Counted from the first letter of the stretch, positions 52,036 to 61,564 are shown. The stretch is DNA of 64,000 nt from Enterococcus_D entomosocium (GCF_030441895.1 NZ_JARJAS010000001.1); one strand, 5' to 3'. The notes: generated from the sequence alone by a model not told the origin. Made by a program: numbers and translations.

Positions 52036-53223
52036 ATGGCAAAAGAAAAATTTGACCGTTCTAAACCCCACGTAAACATTGGTACGATCGGACACGTTGA
52101 CCATGGTAAAACTACACTTACAGCTGCTATCACAACTGTATTATCTAAAAAAGGTTTGGCTCAAGCTTCAGCTTACGACCAAATCGATGGCGCTCCAGAA
52201 GAACGCGAACGCGGAATCACTATCTCAACTGCTCACGTTGAGTACGAAACTGAAGCACGTCACTATGCTCACGTTGACTGCCCAGGACACGCGGACTACG
52301 TTAAAAACATGATCACTGGTGCTGCTCAAATGGACGGCGCGATCTTAGTAGTATCTGCTGCTGATGGTCCTATGCCTCAAACACGTGAACACATCTTGTT
52401 ATCACGTAACGTTGGTGTACCATACATCGTTGTTTTCTTAAACAAAATGGATATGGTTGATGACGAAGAATTACTAGAATTAGTTGAAATGGAAGTTCGT
52501 GACTTATTGTCAGAATATGACTTCCCAGGCGACGATGTTCCTGTAATCGCTGGTTCTGCTTTGAAAGCTCTTGAAGGCGATGCTTCATACGAAGAAAAAA
52601 TCATGGAATTAATGGCTGCAGTTGACGAATACGTTCCAACTCCAGAACGTGACACTGACAAACCATTCATGATGCCAGTCGAAGACGTATTCTCAATCAC
52701 TGGACGTGGTACTGTTGCTACAGGCCGTGTTGAACGTGGACAAGTTCGCGTTGGTGACGAAGTTGAAATCGTTGGTATTGCTGAAGAAACTGCTAAAACA
52801 ACTGTAACTGGTGTTGAAATGTTCCGTAAATTGTTAGACTATGCTGAAGCAGGGGATAACATTGGTGCATTGCTACGTGGTGTTGCTCGTGAAGACATCC
52901 AACGTGGACAAGTATTGGCTAAAGCTGGTACAATCACACCTCATACAAAATTTAAAGCTGAAGTTTACGTTTTAACAAAAGAAGAAGGTGGACGTCACAC
53001 TCCATTCTTCACTAACTACCGTCCTCAGTTCTACTTCCGTACAACTGACGTAACTGGTGTTGTTGAATTACCAGAAGGAACTGAAATGGTTATGCCTGGT
53101 GATAACGTAACAATCGACGTTGAATTGATCCACCCAATCGCTATCGAAGACGGAACTCGTTTCTCAATTCGTGAAGGCGGACGTACTGTTGGTTCAGGCG
53201 TTGTAACTTCAATCCAAGCTTAA
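52036..53223 (+). CDS. tuf: Elongation factor Tu
   Basis: 395 residues. GHVDHGKTTLTAAITT, DCPGHADYVKNMITGAAQMDG, LNKMDMVDDEE and the C-terminal domain with GRTVGSGVVTSI. AGGAGG upstream. Delivers aminoacyl-tRNA. Highly expressed codon usage. Confidence 0.98.
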   Translation: MAKEKFDRSKPHVNIGTIGHVDHGKTTLTAAITTVLSKKGLAQASAYDQIDGAPEERERGITISTAHVEYETEARHYAHVDCPGHADYVKNMITGAAQMDGAILVVSAADGPMPQTREHILLSRNVGVPYIVVFLNKMDMVDDEELLELVEMEVRDLLSEYDFPGDDVPVIAGSALKALEGDASYEEKIMELMAAVDEYVPTPERDTDKPFMMPVEDVFSITGRGTVATGRVERGQVRVGDEVEIVGIAEETAKTTVTGVEMFRKLLDYAEAGDNIGALLRGVAREDIQRGQVLAKAGTITPHTKFKAEVYVLTKEEGGRHTPFFTNYRPQFYFRTTDVTGVVELPEGTEMVMPGDNVTIDVELIHPIAIEDGTRFSIREGGRTVGSGVVTSIQA

Positions 53224-53235
53224 TTTGATTGATCG

Positions 53236-53270
53236 AAGAGCAAAAGCGTACGCGCTTTTGCTCTTTTTTT
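53236..53270 (+). terminator. Terminator of tuf
   Basis: AGAGCAAAAGCG and CGCTTTTGCTCT form a perfect stem followed by seven T. Confidence 0.92.
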
Positions 53271-53283
53271 GACTTTTGTAGAA

Positions 53284-53351
53284 AAAAGCCGCTCTCTCTA
53301 GCGTTGATGAATCCGTTACGGTTCATCGAAGCTAAAGAGAGCGGTGCTTTT
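53284..53351 (-). terminator. Terminator of the nitroreductase gene
   Basis: CCGCTCTCT pairs with AGAGAGCGG, with inner GATGAA-C/GTTCATC; A- and T-runs flank both sides, so it can act on the minus strand and back up the tuf terminator. Confidence 0.8.
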
Positions 53352-54076
53352 TATTTTATTAGATTTTGCTTCTTCAAGAAGGCGTCAAATCCTTGGTCAG
53401 GACGATTGCTGTAAAAGCCAGCGAATTTTTCTGACCATGGTTTGGTCTCGCGGGCTTCTCCAAAAGCAGTCATCGTTTGATCGTACGCTTCGATCGCCTC
53501 ATAAGAATAGTCCTGATAATGGTTGTAATGAATGACCGCTTCTTCTGGCAAGCGAGGTTTGACCTTCATTTCTACGATTGGTTTACCGATGCTCAAGCCA
53601 GCCACAGGATAGACATATTCTGGTAAGTGCAACAATTCAGCGATTTTGGCGCTGTCTTTGCGGACACTGCCAGAAATGACGGTGCCTAAGCCCAGTGATT
53701 CAGCAGCGATCGCACCAGATTGCAAAGCGATGCTGGCATCAGTGGTGGCGATCAATAGTGGCTGATAGCCCTCATCGATTGGATAGGGAGTCTGTTTTTC
53801 GTCAGCAACTTTTTTGGTTCGATTTAAATCAGCTAAAAATAGCAGAAAGAGTGAACTTGCTGCGATATGAGGATTGCCAGTATTCCATTCGACCATTTGT
53901 TGGCGGATCTGCGGGTCGTCGATCACCAGGATCGAATAGGCTTGCCCATTCATCCAGCTTGGTGCTTGACGAGCGGCAGTCAAAATCGCGGTTACTTGTT
54001 CTTGGCTCAAGCGGTAGTCAGGGTCAAATTGTCGGTAAGTGCGATGATTGTGCAAAAGCTCAATGGTTTCGTTCAT
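53351..54076 (-). CDS. NfsA/Frp-like FMN nitroreductase
   Basis: 241 residues. N-terminus with HNHRTYRQFDPDY (FMN phosphate-binding Arg), QAPSWMNGQAYSILVID, GTVISGSVR and VAGLSIGKP. NAD(P)H-dependent flavin or nitro reductase, physiological substrate unknown. It overlaps the MocR regulator gene by 17 bases and is co-transcribed with it. Confidence 0.88.
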   Translation of the reverse strand: MNETIELLHNHRTYRQFDPDYRLSQEQVTAILTAARQAPSWMNGQAYSILVIDDPQIRQQMVEWNTGNPHIAASSLFLLFLADLNRTKKVADEKQTPYPIDEGYQPLLIATTDASIALQSGAIAAESLGLGTVISGSVRKDSAKIAELLHLPEYVYPVAGLSIGKPIVEMKVKPRLPEEAVIHYNHYQDYSYEAIEAYDQTMTAFGEARETKPWSEKFAGFYSNRPDQGFDAFLKKQNLIK

Positions 54077-55505
54077 AGGTTTGCTCCTTTAACTGTTGGG
54101 TGATTTTTGTGAATCGTTCTTGAAATCGTGGTAAATCATCTTTGGCTAAGCGGGTATAGTTCAAACGCAAGCCATTCGTATCGTTACTGAAAAGAAACGC
54201 AGGTGCTACTAAGCAATCGTTCGCCAAAAAGAGCGACCAATCTTTGCGAGTCAATGTGCGGTGACGCCAAGTCAACCACAGGTAAAGACCGCCTTTCGTC
54301 GGCTGCCATTGCCAGTCCTCCTGAAATGCCTGCAAGAGTTGGAGTAGGTCTTGCTGGCGCTGGGCCATTTCTGTAAGCAGTGTCCGCTGCTGCTGGTGGT
54401 AATCAGAGGAGCGTAAGGCGATGTTGGCAAGGACTTGCGGGAAGATCGTGGTATCGATCGCCATCCGTTTTTTCGCTTGGGCAAATTGGTCGGCTAACGC
54501 TTCTGGCACCAAAAGCCAGCCGATTTTGATTGATGACCCAAGTAATTTTGAAAGCGAGCCTAAATAAATGACGGTTTCGGGAGCCATGGATTTTAGCTTG
54601 GGCGGTACTTCATCAAAAGCCAACTCGCTAAAAACATCATCCTCAATGATCGGTACTTGGTAGGTCTGGCAAAGGCGGATGATCGCTTGGCGCCGATGCT
54701 CGCTCATGGTGTGGCCAGTTGGGTTTTGGAAGGTGGGGTTCAGATAGACGAATTTGATCTTCTTTTCCTTCAACACTTTTTCCAATGCCGCAGGCCGCAT
54801 CCCTTCACTATCTTGTTTGATCCCAATCAGCTGGACATTCATCGTGGAAAACAAGGGGAGAGAGAACAAGAAAGAAGGGTCCTCTGTCGCAATACAATCC
54901 CCCGCATGCAATAAGACTTGCATCAGCAAGGTGATTCCTTGCGTCGAACCGGCAGTAATTACTAGTTTTTGACCGCTGATGGGCAAATTGAAGGAATCAG
55001 CAAGGTGCTGCAATAAGATTTCTTGCAAAGGCTCATAACCCGTCGGTAATACTTTGGTGCTTTCTTTGCGGATCTCTTCCCATGTAAAGGCGGGAAACGT
55101 GAAGTCGGGAATCAGATCGGTAGGTAGATCACCTGTGTACAGATCCAGCACATCCTTCTCGGTGCGCAAGTGCTGAATCTGTTGAACGTAAGGGTCTTGC
55201 TGCAAGTAAGGGCTGCTTAAAGACGAGCGCAAATAAGAAAGCGGTGTTTGTCGGTTCCCCCAACGACCTTCCAATACGCGAGAGCCGCTGCCTTGTTTTC
55301 GTTCGATCCATCCTAAGCTCTTCAATTCATCTAACGCTTTGACGACGGTGGAACGGTTGACGTCAAAAGTCTGAGCAAGGCTGCGCTCTGGTGGTAAACG
55401 ATCCCCAGGCCCATAGGTTCCCGCTTGGATCTCTTCGATAAAATGGGTCACGATCTGCTGGTAAATCGGTTGTTTCTTTTGTTTGTCGATACTTGATGAA
55501 GCCAT
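54060..55505 (-). CDS. MocR-type (GntR-aminotransferase) regulator, PdxR-like
   Basis: 481 residues. GntR winged helix (about 10-80: YGPGDRLPPERSLAQTFDVNRSTVVKALDEL). The rest is a fold-type I aminotransferase domain with TAGSTQGI, NPTFQNPTG, IIEDDVFSEL and the PLP lysine K320 in LGSLSKLLGSS. Such proteins sense PLP; it is divergent from a pyridoxal kinase gene with 107 bases between, so control of vitamin B6 salvage is likely. Self-regulation is expected. Confidence 0.88.
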   Translation of the reverse strand: MASSSIDKQKKQPIYQQIVTHFIEEIQAGTYGPGDRLPPERSLAQTFDVNRSTVVKALDELKSLGWIERKQGSGSRVLEGRWGNRQTPLSYLRSSLSSPYLQQDPYVQQIQHLRTEKDVLDLYTGDLPTDLIPDFTFPAFTWEEIRKESTKVLPTGYEPLQEILLQHLADSFNLPISGQKLVITAGSTQGITLLMQVLLHAGDCIATEDPSFLFSLPLFSTMNVQLIGIKQDSEGMRPAALEKVLKEKKIKFVYLNPTFQNPTGHTMSEHRRQAIIRLCQTYQVPIIEDDVFSELAFDEVPPKLKSMAPETVIYLGSLSKLLGSSIKIGWLLVPEALADQFAQAKKRMAIDTTIFPQVLANIALRSSDYHQQQRTLLTEMAQRQQDLLQLLQAFQEDWQWQPTKGGLYLWLTWRHRTLTRKDWSLFLANDCLVAPAFLFSNDTNGLRLNYTRLAKDDLPRFQERFTKITQQLKEQTYERNH

Positions 55506-55612
55506 CCTGCACCACCTTTTTCAATTGGATGGTTTAAAAATAAGCCAAATGGCTCTTTTCGTCAAGGGGAAGATTGACTATACTTAGCAAAAAGCACAAG
55601 GAGATGAGGAAG

Positions 55613-56443
55613 ATGGAAAAAGTAATATCAATTGCCGGGTCTGATTCAACCGGAGGTGCCGGTATCGAAGCAGATTTAAAAACGTTTCAGGAGTATGGTG
55701 TCTTTGGTTTTGCCACGATTGCTTCGATCGTCACGATGGATCCACAAGCGGGTTGGAGCCATGAAGTAACGGCAATGGAACCAGCGCTTGTTGAAAAGCA
55801 ATTGATCTCCGCCTTTGCAGGTGATCCGATGGATGCCCTTAAAACGGGGATGTTAGGCAATGAAGACAATATTGTGCAAGCAGCGAAGATGATTCAACAA
55901 CAGCAAGTTAAAAATGTGGTGATCGATCCCGTCATTGCTTGCAAAGGGACTGCAGAAATCTTACAGCCAAAAAGTGTCGATGCCATCATCACGCATTTGT
56001 TGCCTTTAGCAGATGTTGTCACCCCTAATTTAGTAGAAGCGGGGATTCTTTCAGGTTTGGGTGATTTGACGAGTGTGGAAGCCATGAAGCAAGCTGCTGA
56101 AAAAATCCATCAATTAGGTGCTAAATACGTCGTGATCAAAGGCGGTCATCGCTTGCCAGGAGCAAAAGCCATCGACCTTGTTTATGATGGAGAATCCTTC
56201 CTCCTGTTGGAAAGTGACAAAATCGCTACCGATTTTAATCACGGAGCAGGCTGCACCTTTTCAGCAGCGATCGCTGCGGGTCTTGCAAAAGGCAAACCCG
56301 TCATGGAAAGTATTCGCTTAGCAAAAGCCTTTGTCACAGCAGCAATCAAAGAAGGCGTGGTCATCAATCCTTATGTGGGTCATGTGTGGCACGGTGCCTA
56401 TACCCACGCCCAAGACCGTATGAAGGAAGAAGCGCCGCAATAG
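55613..56443 (+). CDS. pdxK: Pyridoxal/pyridoxine kinase (ThiD-like)
   Basis: 276 residues from the ATG at 55613 (AAGGAGATGAGG upstream). ISIAGSDSTGGAGIEADLKTF, MLGNEDNI, DPVIACKG, TPNLVEAGILSG and ATDFNHGAGCTFSAAIAA, the ribokinase-like ATP/anion hole. HMP kinase (ThiD) is the alternative; the divergent PdxR-like regulator favours B6. Confidence 0.85.
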   Translation: MEKVISIAGSDSTGGAGIEADLKTFQEYGVFGFATIASIVTMDPQAGWSHEVTAMEPALVEKQLISAFAGDPMDALKTGMLGNEDNIVQAAKMIQQQQVKNVVIDPVIACKGTAEILQPKSVDAIITHLLPLADVVTPNLVEAGILSGLGDLTSVEAMKQAAEKIHQLGAKYVVIKGGHRLPGAKAIDLVYDGESFLLLESDKIATDFNHGAGCTFSAAIAAGLAKGKPVMESIRLAKAFVTAAIKEGVVINPYVGHVWHGAYTHAQDRMKEEAPQ

Positions 56444-56483
56444 CAGGTTTTCTTCTATATAAATAGGAATTGAAGAAGCACTT

Positions 56484-56511
56484 AAAAGAAGCGGGCAACG
56501 CTTCTTTTTTT
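56484..56511 (+). terminator. Terminator of pdxK
   Basis: AGAAGCG pairs with CGCTTCT around GGCAA, followed by T's. Confidence 0.9.
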
Positions 56512-56581
56512 GTGTTTCGAAAACAAAAGAAAATTTTCTGAAAGAAATGCAAAAGAATCCCGGTTTTTCCATAAAAAAAGC

Positions 56582-56610
56582 TTGCAATCAATGTTTATCC
56601 GTAATATAAT
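56582..56610 (+). promoter_or_regulatory. S10 operon promoter
   Basis: TTGCAA (56582-56587), 17 bases, TATAAT (56605-56610), about 175 bases before rpsJ. Near-consensus, as expected for a ribosomal operon. Confidence 0.85.
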
Positions 56611-56616
56611 CATAAA

Positions 56617-56783
56617 GGTGCTGTTTACGTAAATACGTAAGTCACACTGGCAGCAAAGAAATTTTCTGCCGGCTACGAAACGAGAGGTTGCGACACGCCC
56701 GGACGCTTTGCCATGGACGAGCGTGACGGAAAATTTTCGTGGAGCTATGTCTACTTTTCAAAATAGGCGAAGGAGGGAAAACA
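56617..56783 (+). promoter_or_regulatory. Structured S10 operon leader
   Basis: About 165 bases of untranslated leader. AAATTTTC near 56660 can pair with GAAAATTT near 56730, enclosing a GC-rich part with CGCCCGGACGC and GACGAGCGTG. Leaders of this operon are targets of ribosomal protein autoregulation in several bacteria; the binding protein here is not known. Confidence 0.5.
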
Positions 56784-57092
56784 ATGGCAAAACAAAAAAT
56801 TCGTATCCGTTTAAAAGCGTATGAACATCGTATTTTAGATCAATCAGCGGATAAAATCGTAGAAACTGCAAAGAGAACTGGAGCTGGCGTATCTGGTCCA
56901 ATTCCATTACCAACTGAACGCAGCTTGTACACGATCATCCGTGCGACGCACAAATACAAAGATTCACGCGAACAATTCGAAATGCGTACACACAAACGTC
57001 TAATCGACATTGTGAATCCAACACCAAAAACTGTTGATGCTTTAATGAAGCTAGACTTGCCAAGCGGTGTTAATATCGAAATCAAACTATAA
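56784..57092 (+). CDS. rpsJ: 30S ribosomal protein S10
   Basis: 102 residues from the ATG at 56784 (AAGGAGGG). KIRIRLKAYEHRILD, GPIPLPTERSLYTI and DALMKLDLPSGVNIEIKL. Also the antitermination factor NusE. Confidence 0.98.
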   Translation: MAKQKIRIRLKAYEHRILDQSADKIVETAKRTGAGVSGPIPLPTERSLYTIIRATHKYKDSREQFEMRTHKRLIDIVNPTPKTVDALMKLDLPSGVNIEIKL

Positions 57093-57114
57093 TAATTAAG
57101 ATGGAGGTGTAATC

Positions 57115-57744
57115 ATGACCAAAGGAATCTTAGGGAAAAAAGTGGGAATGACTCAAATCTTCACTGAATCTGGCGAATTGATTCCAGTAACTGTAGTAGA
57201 AGCTACACCAAACGTAGTGCTACAAGTGAAAACAATCGAAAATGACGGCTACGAAGCAATTCAAGTCGGCTACCAAGATATGCGTGAAGTTTTGTCTAAC
57301 AAACCTGCGAAAGGTCATGTTGCAAAAGCAAACACGGCTCCTAAGCGCTTCATTCGCGAATTCAAGAATGTAGAGCTAGAGGGCTTAGAAGTAGGATCAG
57401 AAATCAAAGTTGATATTTTTGAAGCAGGAGACATCATCGATGTAACCGGCACTTCGAAAGGTAAAGGATTCCAAGGCGTTATCAAACGTCACGGACAAAG
57501 CCGCGGACCAATGGCTCACGGTTCTCGTTATCACCGTCGTCCTGGATCAATGGGTCCAGTTGCACCTAACCGTGTATTTAAAAACAAACGTCTTGCTGGA
57601 CGTATGGGCGGAAATCGCATCACGATCCAAAACTTGGAAATCGTACGCGTAGACGCAGAACGCAACGTTATCTTGATCAAAGGTAATGTACCTGGCGCGA
57701 AAAAATCATTGATTACAATCAAATCAGCTGTGAAAGCTAAATAA
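57115..57744 (+). CDS. rplC: 50S ribosomal protein L3
   Basis: 209 residues. ILGKKVGMTQIFTESGELIP, GFQGVIKRHGQSRGPMAHGS and GRMGGNRITIQNLEIV. Primary 23S rRNA binder near the peptidyl transferase centre. Confidence 0.98.
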   Translation: MTKGILGKKVGMTQIFTESGELIPVTVVEATPNVVLQVKTIENDGYEAIQVGYQDMREVLSNKPAKGHVAKANTAPKRFIREFKNVELEGLEVGSEIKVDIFEAGDIIDVTGTSKGKGFQGVIKRHGQSRGPMAHGSRYHRRPGSMGPVAPNRVFKNKRLAGRMGGNRITIQNLEIVRVDAERNVILIKGNVPGAKKSLITIKSAVKAK

Positions 57745-57773
57745 GTAGATAGGAAGAAAGGAGGAACTAAGGA

Positions 57774-58397
57774 ATGCCGAATGTAGCATTATTCAAACAA
57801 GATGGAAGCCAAAATGGCGAAATTACATTGAACGAAGAAATCTTCGGAATCGAACCAAATGAATCAGTTGTCTATGATGCAATCATCATGCAACGCGCTT
57901 CATTAAGACAAGGAACACACGCTGTGAAAAACCGCAGTGCCGTTCGTGGCGGTGGCCGTAAACCATGGCGCCAAAAAGGAACTGGACGTGCCCGTCAAGG
58001 TTCAATCCGTTCACCACAATGGCGTGGAGGTGGCGTAGTCTTCGGACCAACACCACGTTCATACAGCTACAAACTTCCTAAAAAAGTTCGTCGCTTAGCA
58101 ATGAAATCTGTATTGTCAGAAAAAGTTGCTTCAAATAACTTGGTAGCAGTAGAAGGATTAAGCTTTGATGCTCCAAAAACAAAAGAATTCAAACAAGTTT
58201 TAGCTAACTTGACAATTGACTCTAAAGTATTGGTAGTTTTAGAATCTGAAAACGACTTTGCCGCTTTATCTGCGCGCAACTTGCCAAAAGTTTCTGTAGT
58301 TACTGCTGATAACATTAGTGTGCTAGACATCGTTTCTAACGACAAAATGTTAGTGACACAAACTGCTCTTACTCAGATCGAGGAGGTGCTTGCATAA
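57774..58397 (+). CDS. rplD: 50S ribosomal protein L4
   Basis: 207 residues. RQGTHAVKNRSAVRGGGRKP and GRARQGSIRSPQWRGGGVVF, the tunnel loop, unmodified. In other bacteria L4 can repress this operon through its leader. Shares one base with rplW. Confidence 0.98.
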   Translation: MPNVALFKQDGSQNGEITLNEEIFGIEPNESVVYDAIIMQRASLRQGTHAVKNRSAVRGGGRKPWRQKGTGRARQGSIRSPQWRGGGVVFGPTPRSYSYKLPKKVRRLAMKSVLSEKVASNNLVAVEGLSFDAPKTKEFKQVLANLTIDSKVLVVLESENDFAALSARNLPKVSVVTADNISVLDIVSNDKMLVTQTALTQIEEVLA

Positions 58398-58690
58398 TGA
58401 ACTTACTAGACGTTATTAAACGCCCAGTGATCACTGAAAAATCAATGCTTGCCATGGATGACAAGAAATACACTTTTGAAGTGGACACAAAAGCTAACAA
58501 AACTTTAGTAAAACAAGCTGTAGAAGCTGCCTTTGACGGAGTGAAAGTGGCAAACGTGAACATCATCAACGTTCGTCCTAAATTCAAACGCATGGGTAAA
58601 TATGCAGGATATACAAAAAAACGTCGCAAAGCTGTTGTGACTTTAACTGAAGATTCTAAAGAAATCCAAATTTTCGAAGCTGCTGAATAA
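58397..58690 (+). CDS. rplW: 50S ribosomal protein L23
   Basis: 97 residues. DVIKRPVITEKSMLAMD and YTKKRRKAVVTL. Tunnel-exit protein and docking site for trigger factor and SRP. Confidence 0.98.
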   Translation: MNLLDVIKRPVITEKSMLAMDDKKYTFEVDTKANKTLVKQAVEAAFDGVKVANVNIINVRPKFKRMGKYAGYTKKRRKAVVTLTEDSKEIQIFEAAE

Positions 58691-58729
58691 GCAACTCACG
58701 CATAAATTTTACATGGGAGGGAAAAAGAC

Positions 58730-59563
58730 GTGGCGATTAAAAAGTACAAACCTACCACGAACGGCCGTCGTAATATGACAAGTTCTGATTTCGCTGAAAT
58801 CACAACTTCAACACCAGAAAAAACATTGTTAGCTCCTTTGAAAAACAATGCTGGTCGTAACAACAACGGACGTATCACGGTTCGTCATCAAGGTGGCGGT
58901 CACAAACGTCAATACCGTTTGATCGATTTCAAACGTAACAAAGACAACGTCGTTGCTACGGTTAAAACGATTGAATATGATCCAAACCGTTCTGCTAACA
59001 TTGCGTTAGTACATTACGAGGATGGAGTAAAAGCATACATCTTAGCACCTAAAGGATTAGAAGTTGGCATGACTGTCGTTTCTGGTCCAGATGCAGATAT
59101 TAAAGTAGGGAATGCATTACCACTAGAAAACATTCCAGTCGGTACTGTTATCCACAACATCGAAATGAAACCTGGTAAAGGTGGACAATTGATTCGTTCA
59201 GCTGGAACAAGTGCTCAAGTACTTGGTAAAGAAGGCAAATACGTATTGATCCGCTTGAACTCTGGTGAAGTACGGATGATCTTAGCATCATGTCGTGCAA
59301 CAATCGGTTCTGTTGGTAATGAACAACACGAATTGATCAACATCGGTAAAGCCGGTCGTTCTCGTTGGATGCGCAAACGCCCAACTGTACGTGGTAGCGT
59401 AATGAACCCTAATGATCACCCACACGGTGGTGGTGAAGGTAAAGCACCAATCGGACGTAAAGCACCAGTTTCTCCTTGGGGACAACCAGCACTTGGCTAC
59501 AAAACACGTAACAAAAAAGCAAAATCAGACAAACTTATCGTTCGTCGTCGTAAAACTAAGTAA
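58730..59563 (+). CDS. rplB: 50S ribosomal protein L2
   Basis: 277 residues from GTG at 58730 (GGAGGG). KKYKPTTNGRRNMTSSDF, HQGGGHKRQYRLIDFKRNK and the conserved C-terminal MNPNDHPHGGGEGKAPIGRK. Needed for subunit joining. Confidence 0.98.
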   Translation: MAIKKYKPTTNGRRNMTSSDFAEITTSTPEKTLLAPLKNNAGRNNNGRITVRHQGGGHKRQYRLIDFKRNKDNVVATVKTIEYDPNRSANIALVHYEDGVKAYILAPKGLEVGMTVVSGPDADIKVGNALPLENIPVGTVIHNIEMKPGKGGQLIRSAGTSAQVLGKEGKYVLIRLNSGEVRMILASCRATIGSVGNEQHELINIGKAGRSRWMRKRPTVRGSVMNPNDHPHGGGEGKAPIGRKAPVSPWGQPALGYKTRNKKAKSDKLIVRRRKTK

Positions 59564-59605
59564 TATACTTGACCGTGTGTCGCACATTTTGAGAGGAGGT
59601 ACACC

Positions 59606-59884
59606 ATGGGTCGTAGTTTGAAAAAAGGACCTTTTGTCGATGACCATTTGATGAAAAAGGTCGAAGCACAAGAAGGCGCTGAAAAGAAAAAAGTGATCAA
59701 AACTTGGTCACGTCGTTCTACAATTTTCCCTAATTTTATCGGATTTACAATTGCTGTGTATGATGGACGGAAACATGTACCAGTTTACATCCAAGAAGAC
59801 ATGGTAGGACACAAATTAGGTGAATTTGCACCAACAAGAACTTATCGCGGACATGCTGCCGATGATAAGAAAACAAGACGCTAA
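59606..59884 (+). CDS. rpsS: 30S ribosomal protein S19
   Basis: 92 residues. MGRSLKKGPFVDDHLMKKV, FIGFTIAVYDGRKHVPVYI and LGEFAPTRTYRGHA. Confidence 0.98.
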   Translation: MGRSLKKGPFVDDHLMKKVEAQEGAEKKKVIKTWSRRSTIFPNFIGFTIAVYDGRKHVPVYIQEDMVGHKLGEFAPTRTYRGHAADDKKTRR

Positions 59885-59907
59885 TTTTGAGGGGAGGATA
59901 TCCAAAA

Positions 59908-60255
59908 ATGGCAGAACAAATCACATCAGCGAAAGCAACTGCTAAAACAGTCCGCGTTTCTCCTCGTAAATCTCGTCTAGTTATTGACTTAATCAGAGGG
60001 AAAAGCGTTGCTGAAGCAATCGCGATCTTAAAGTTCACACCAAATAAAGCAGCTGGAATCATCGAGAAAGTCTTGATGTCAGCTATTGCCAATGCAGAAA
60101 ATAATTTTGACTTAGATGTTGAAAACTTGATTGTTTCTGAAGCATTCGTAAACGAAGGACCAACGATGAAACGTTTCCGTCCACGTGCGAAAGGTTCAGC
60201 TTCACCGATCAACAAACGTACAAGTCATATTACTGTAGTCGTATCAGAAAAATAA
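59908..60255 (+). CDS. rplV: 50S ribosomal protein L22
   Basis: 115 residues from the ATG at 59908 (GGGGAGG). TVRVSPRKSRLVIDLIRGK and the hairpin GPTMKRFRPRAKGSASPINK, where macrolide-resistance insertions can occur; none is seen. Confidence 0.98.
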   Translation: MAEQITSAKATAKTVRVSPRKSRLVIDLIRGKSVAEAIAILKFTPNKAAGIIEKVLMSAIANAENNFDLDVENLIVSEAFVNEGPTMKRFRPRAKGSASPINKRTSHITVVVSEK

Positions 60256-60268
60256 GGAGGGACAATCA

Positions 60269-60925
60269 GTGGGTCAAAAAGTACATCCAATTGGAATGCG
60301 TGTAGGCATCATCCGTGACTGGGATGCTAAATGGTATGCTGAAAAAGAGTATGCTGAATTTCTACATGAAGATTTGAAAATCCGTAAATTTATCGCATCT
60401 AAACTTGCTGATGCCGCTGTGTCTACAGTTGAGATCGAGCGTGCAGCAAACCGCGTGAATATTTCAATCCACACAGCTAAACCAGGTATGGTTATCGGTA
60501 AAGGCGGATCTGAAGTCGAAAACCTAAGAAAAGAATTAAATAGCCTAACTGGCAAACGAGTTCACATCAACATCGTTGAAATCAAAAAACCAGATTTAGA
60601 TGCTAAATTAGTAGGCGAAGGAATCGCACGTCAATTAGAAAACCGTGTTGCTTTCCGTCGTGCTCAAAAACAAGCGATCCAACGCACAATGCGTTCTGGC
60701 GCTAAAGGAATCAAAACACAAGTTTCTGGCCGTCTAAATGGTGCGGATATCGCTCGTTCAGAAGGTTACTCAGAAGGAACAGTTCCACTTCATACATTAC
60801 GTGCGGACATTGATTACGCATGGGAAGAAGCAGATACAACATACGGAAAACTAGGAGTTAAAGTGTGGATTTATCGTGGAGAAGTTCTTCCAACTAAAAA
60901 GAACACTGAGAAAGGAGGGAAATAA
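60269..60925 (+). CDS. rpsC: 30S ribosomal protein S3
   Basis: 218 residues from GTG at 60269 (AAGGAGGG). GQKVHPIGMRVGIIRDWDAK, KH-domain GMVIGKGGSEVENLRKEL and GVKVWIYRGEVLP. Confidence 0.98.
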   Translation: MGQKVHPIGMRVGIIRDWDAKWYAEKEYAEFLHEDLKIRKFIASKLADAAVSTVEIERAANRVNISIHTAKPGMVIGKGGSEVENLRKELNSLTGKRVHINIVEIKKPDLDAKLVGEGIARQLENRVAFRRAQKQAIQRTMRSGAKGIKTQVSGRLNGADIARSEGYSEGTVPLHTLRADIDYAWEEADTTYGKLGVKVWIYRGEVLPTKKNTEKGGK

Positions 60926-60927
60926 AC

Positions 60928-61362
60928 ATGTTAGTACCTAAACGTGTAAAACACCGTCGTGAGTTCCGCGGAAAAATGCGTGGCGAAGCGAAAGGCGGAA
61001 AAGAAGTAGCATTCGGTGAATACGGCTTACAAGCTGTTGAATCACACTGGATCACAAACCGTCAAATCGAAGCTGCCCGTATCGCAATGACTCGTTATAT
61101 GAAACGTGGCGGGAAAGTATGGATCAAAATTTTCCCTCACAAATCTTATACTGCCAAAGCTATCGGGGTACGTATGGGTTCTGGTAAAGGGGCTCCTGAA
61201 GGATGGGTATCACCAGTTAAACGTGGTAAAATCATGTTTGAAATTGCCGGTGTACCTGAAGAAGTTGCGCGCGAAGCGCTACGTCTTGCTTCTCACAAAT
61301 TACCAGTGAAAACGAAGATCGTAAAACGTGAGGAAATGGGTGGTGAATCGAATGAAGGTTAA
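60928..61362 (+). CDS. rplP: 50S ribosomal protein L16
   Basis: 144 residues. MLVPKRVKHRREFRGKMRGE, GEYGLQAVESHWITNRQIEA and KIFPHKSYTAKAIGVRMGSG. Two bases after rpsC. Confidence 0.98.
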   Translation: MLVPKRVKHRREFRGKMRGEAKGGKEVAFGEYGLQAVESHWITNRQIEAARIAMTRYMKRGGKVWIKIFPHKSYTAKAIGVRMGSGKGAPEGWVSPVKRGKIMFEIAGVPEEVAREALRLASHKLPVKTKIVKREEMGGESNEG

Positions 61363-61540
61363 AGAAATCAGAGAATTAACCACTGCCGAAATGCTAGATC
61401 AAGAAAAACAATTGAAAGAAGAATTGTTCAATCTTAGATTCCAATTAGCAACAGGTCAATTAGAAAACACTGCACGTATCAAAGAAGTACGTAAATCGAT
61501 TGCACGCATTAAAACAGTATTGCGTGAACAAGTTAAGTAA
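61352..61540 (+). CDS. rpmC: 50S ribosomal protein L29
   Basis: 62 residues from the ATG at 61352, which lies inside the end of rplP. MKVKEIRELTTAEMLDQEK and ELFNLRFQLATGQLENTARI. Confidence 0.96.
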   Translation: MKVKEIRELTTAEMLDQEKQLKEELFNLRFQLATGQLENTARIKEVRKSIARIKTVLREQVK

Positions 61541-61564
61541 TAGTGGAAGGAGGCCATTTAGCGT

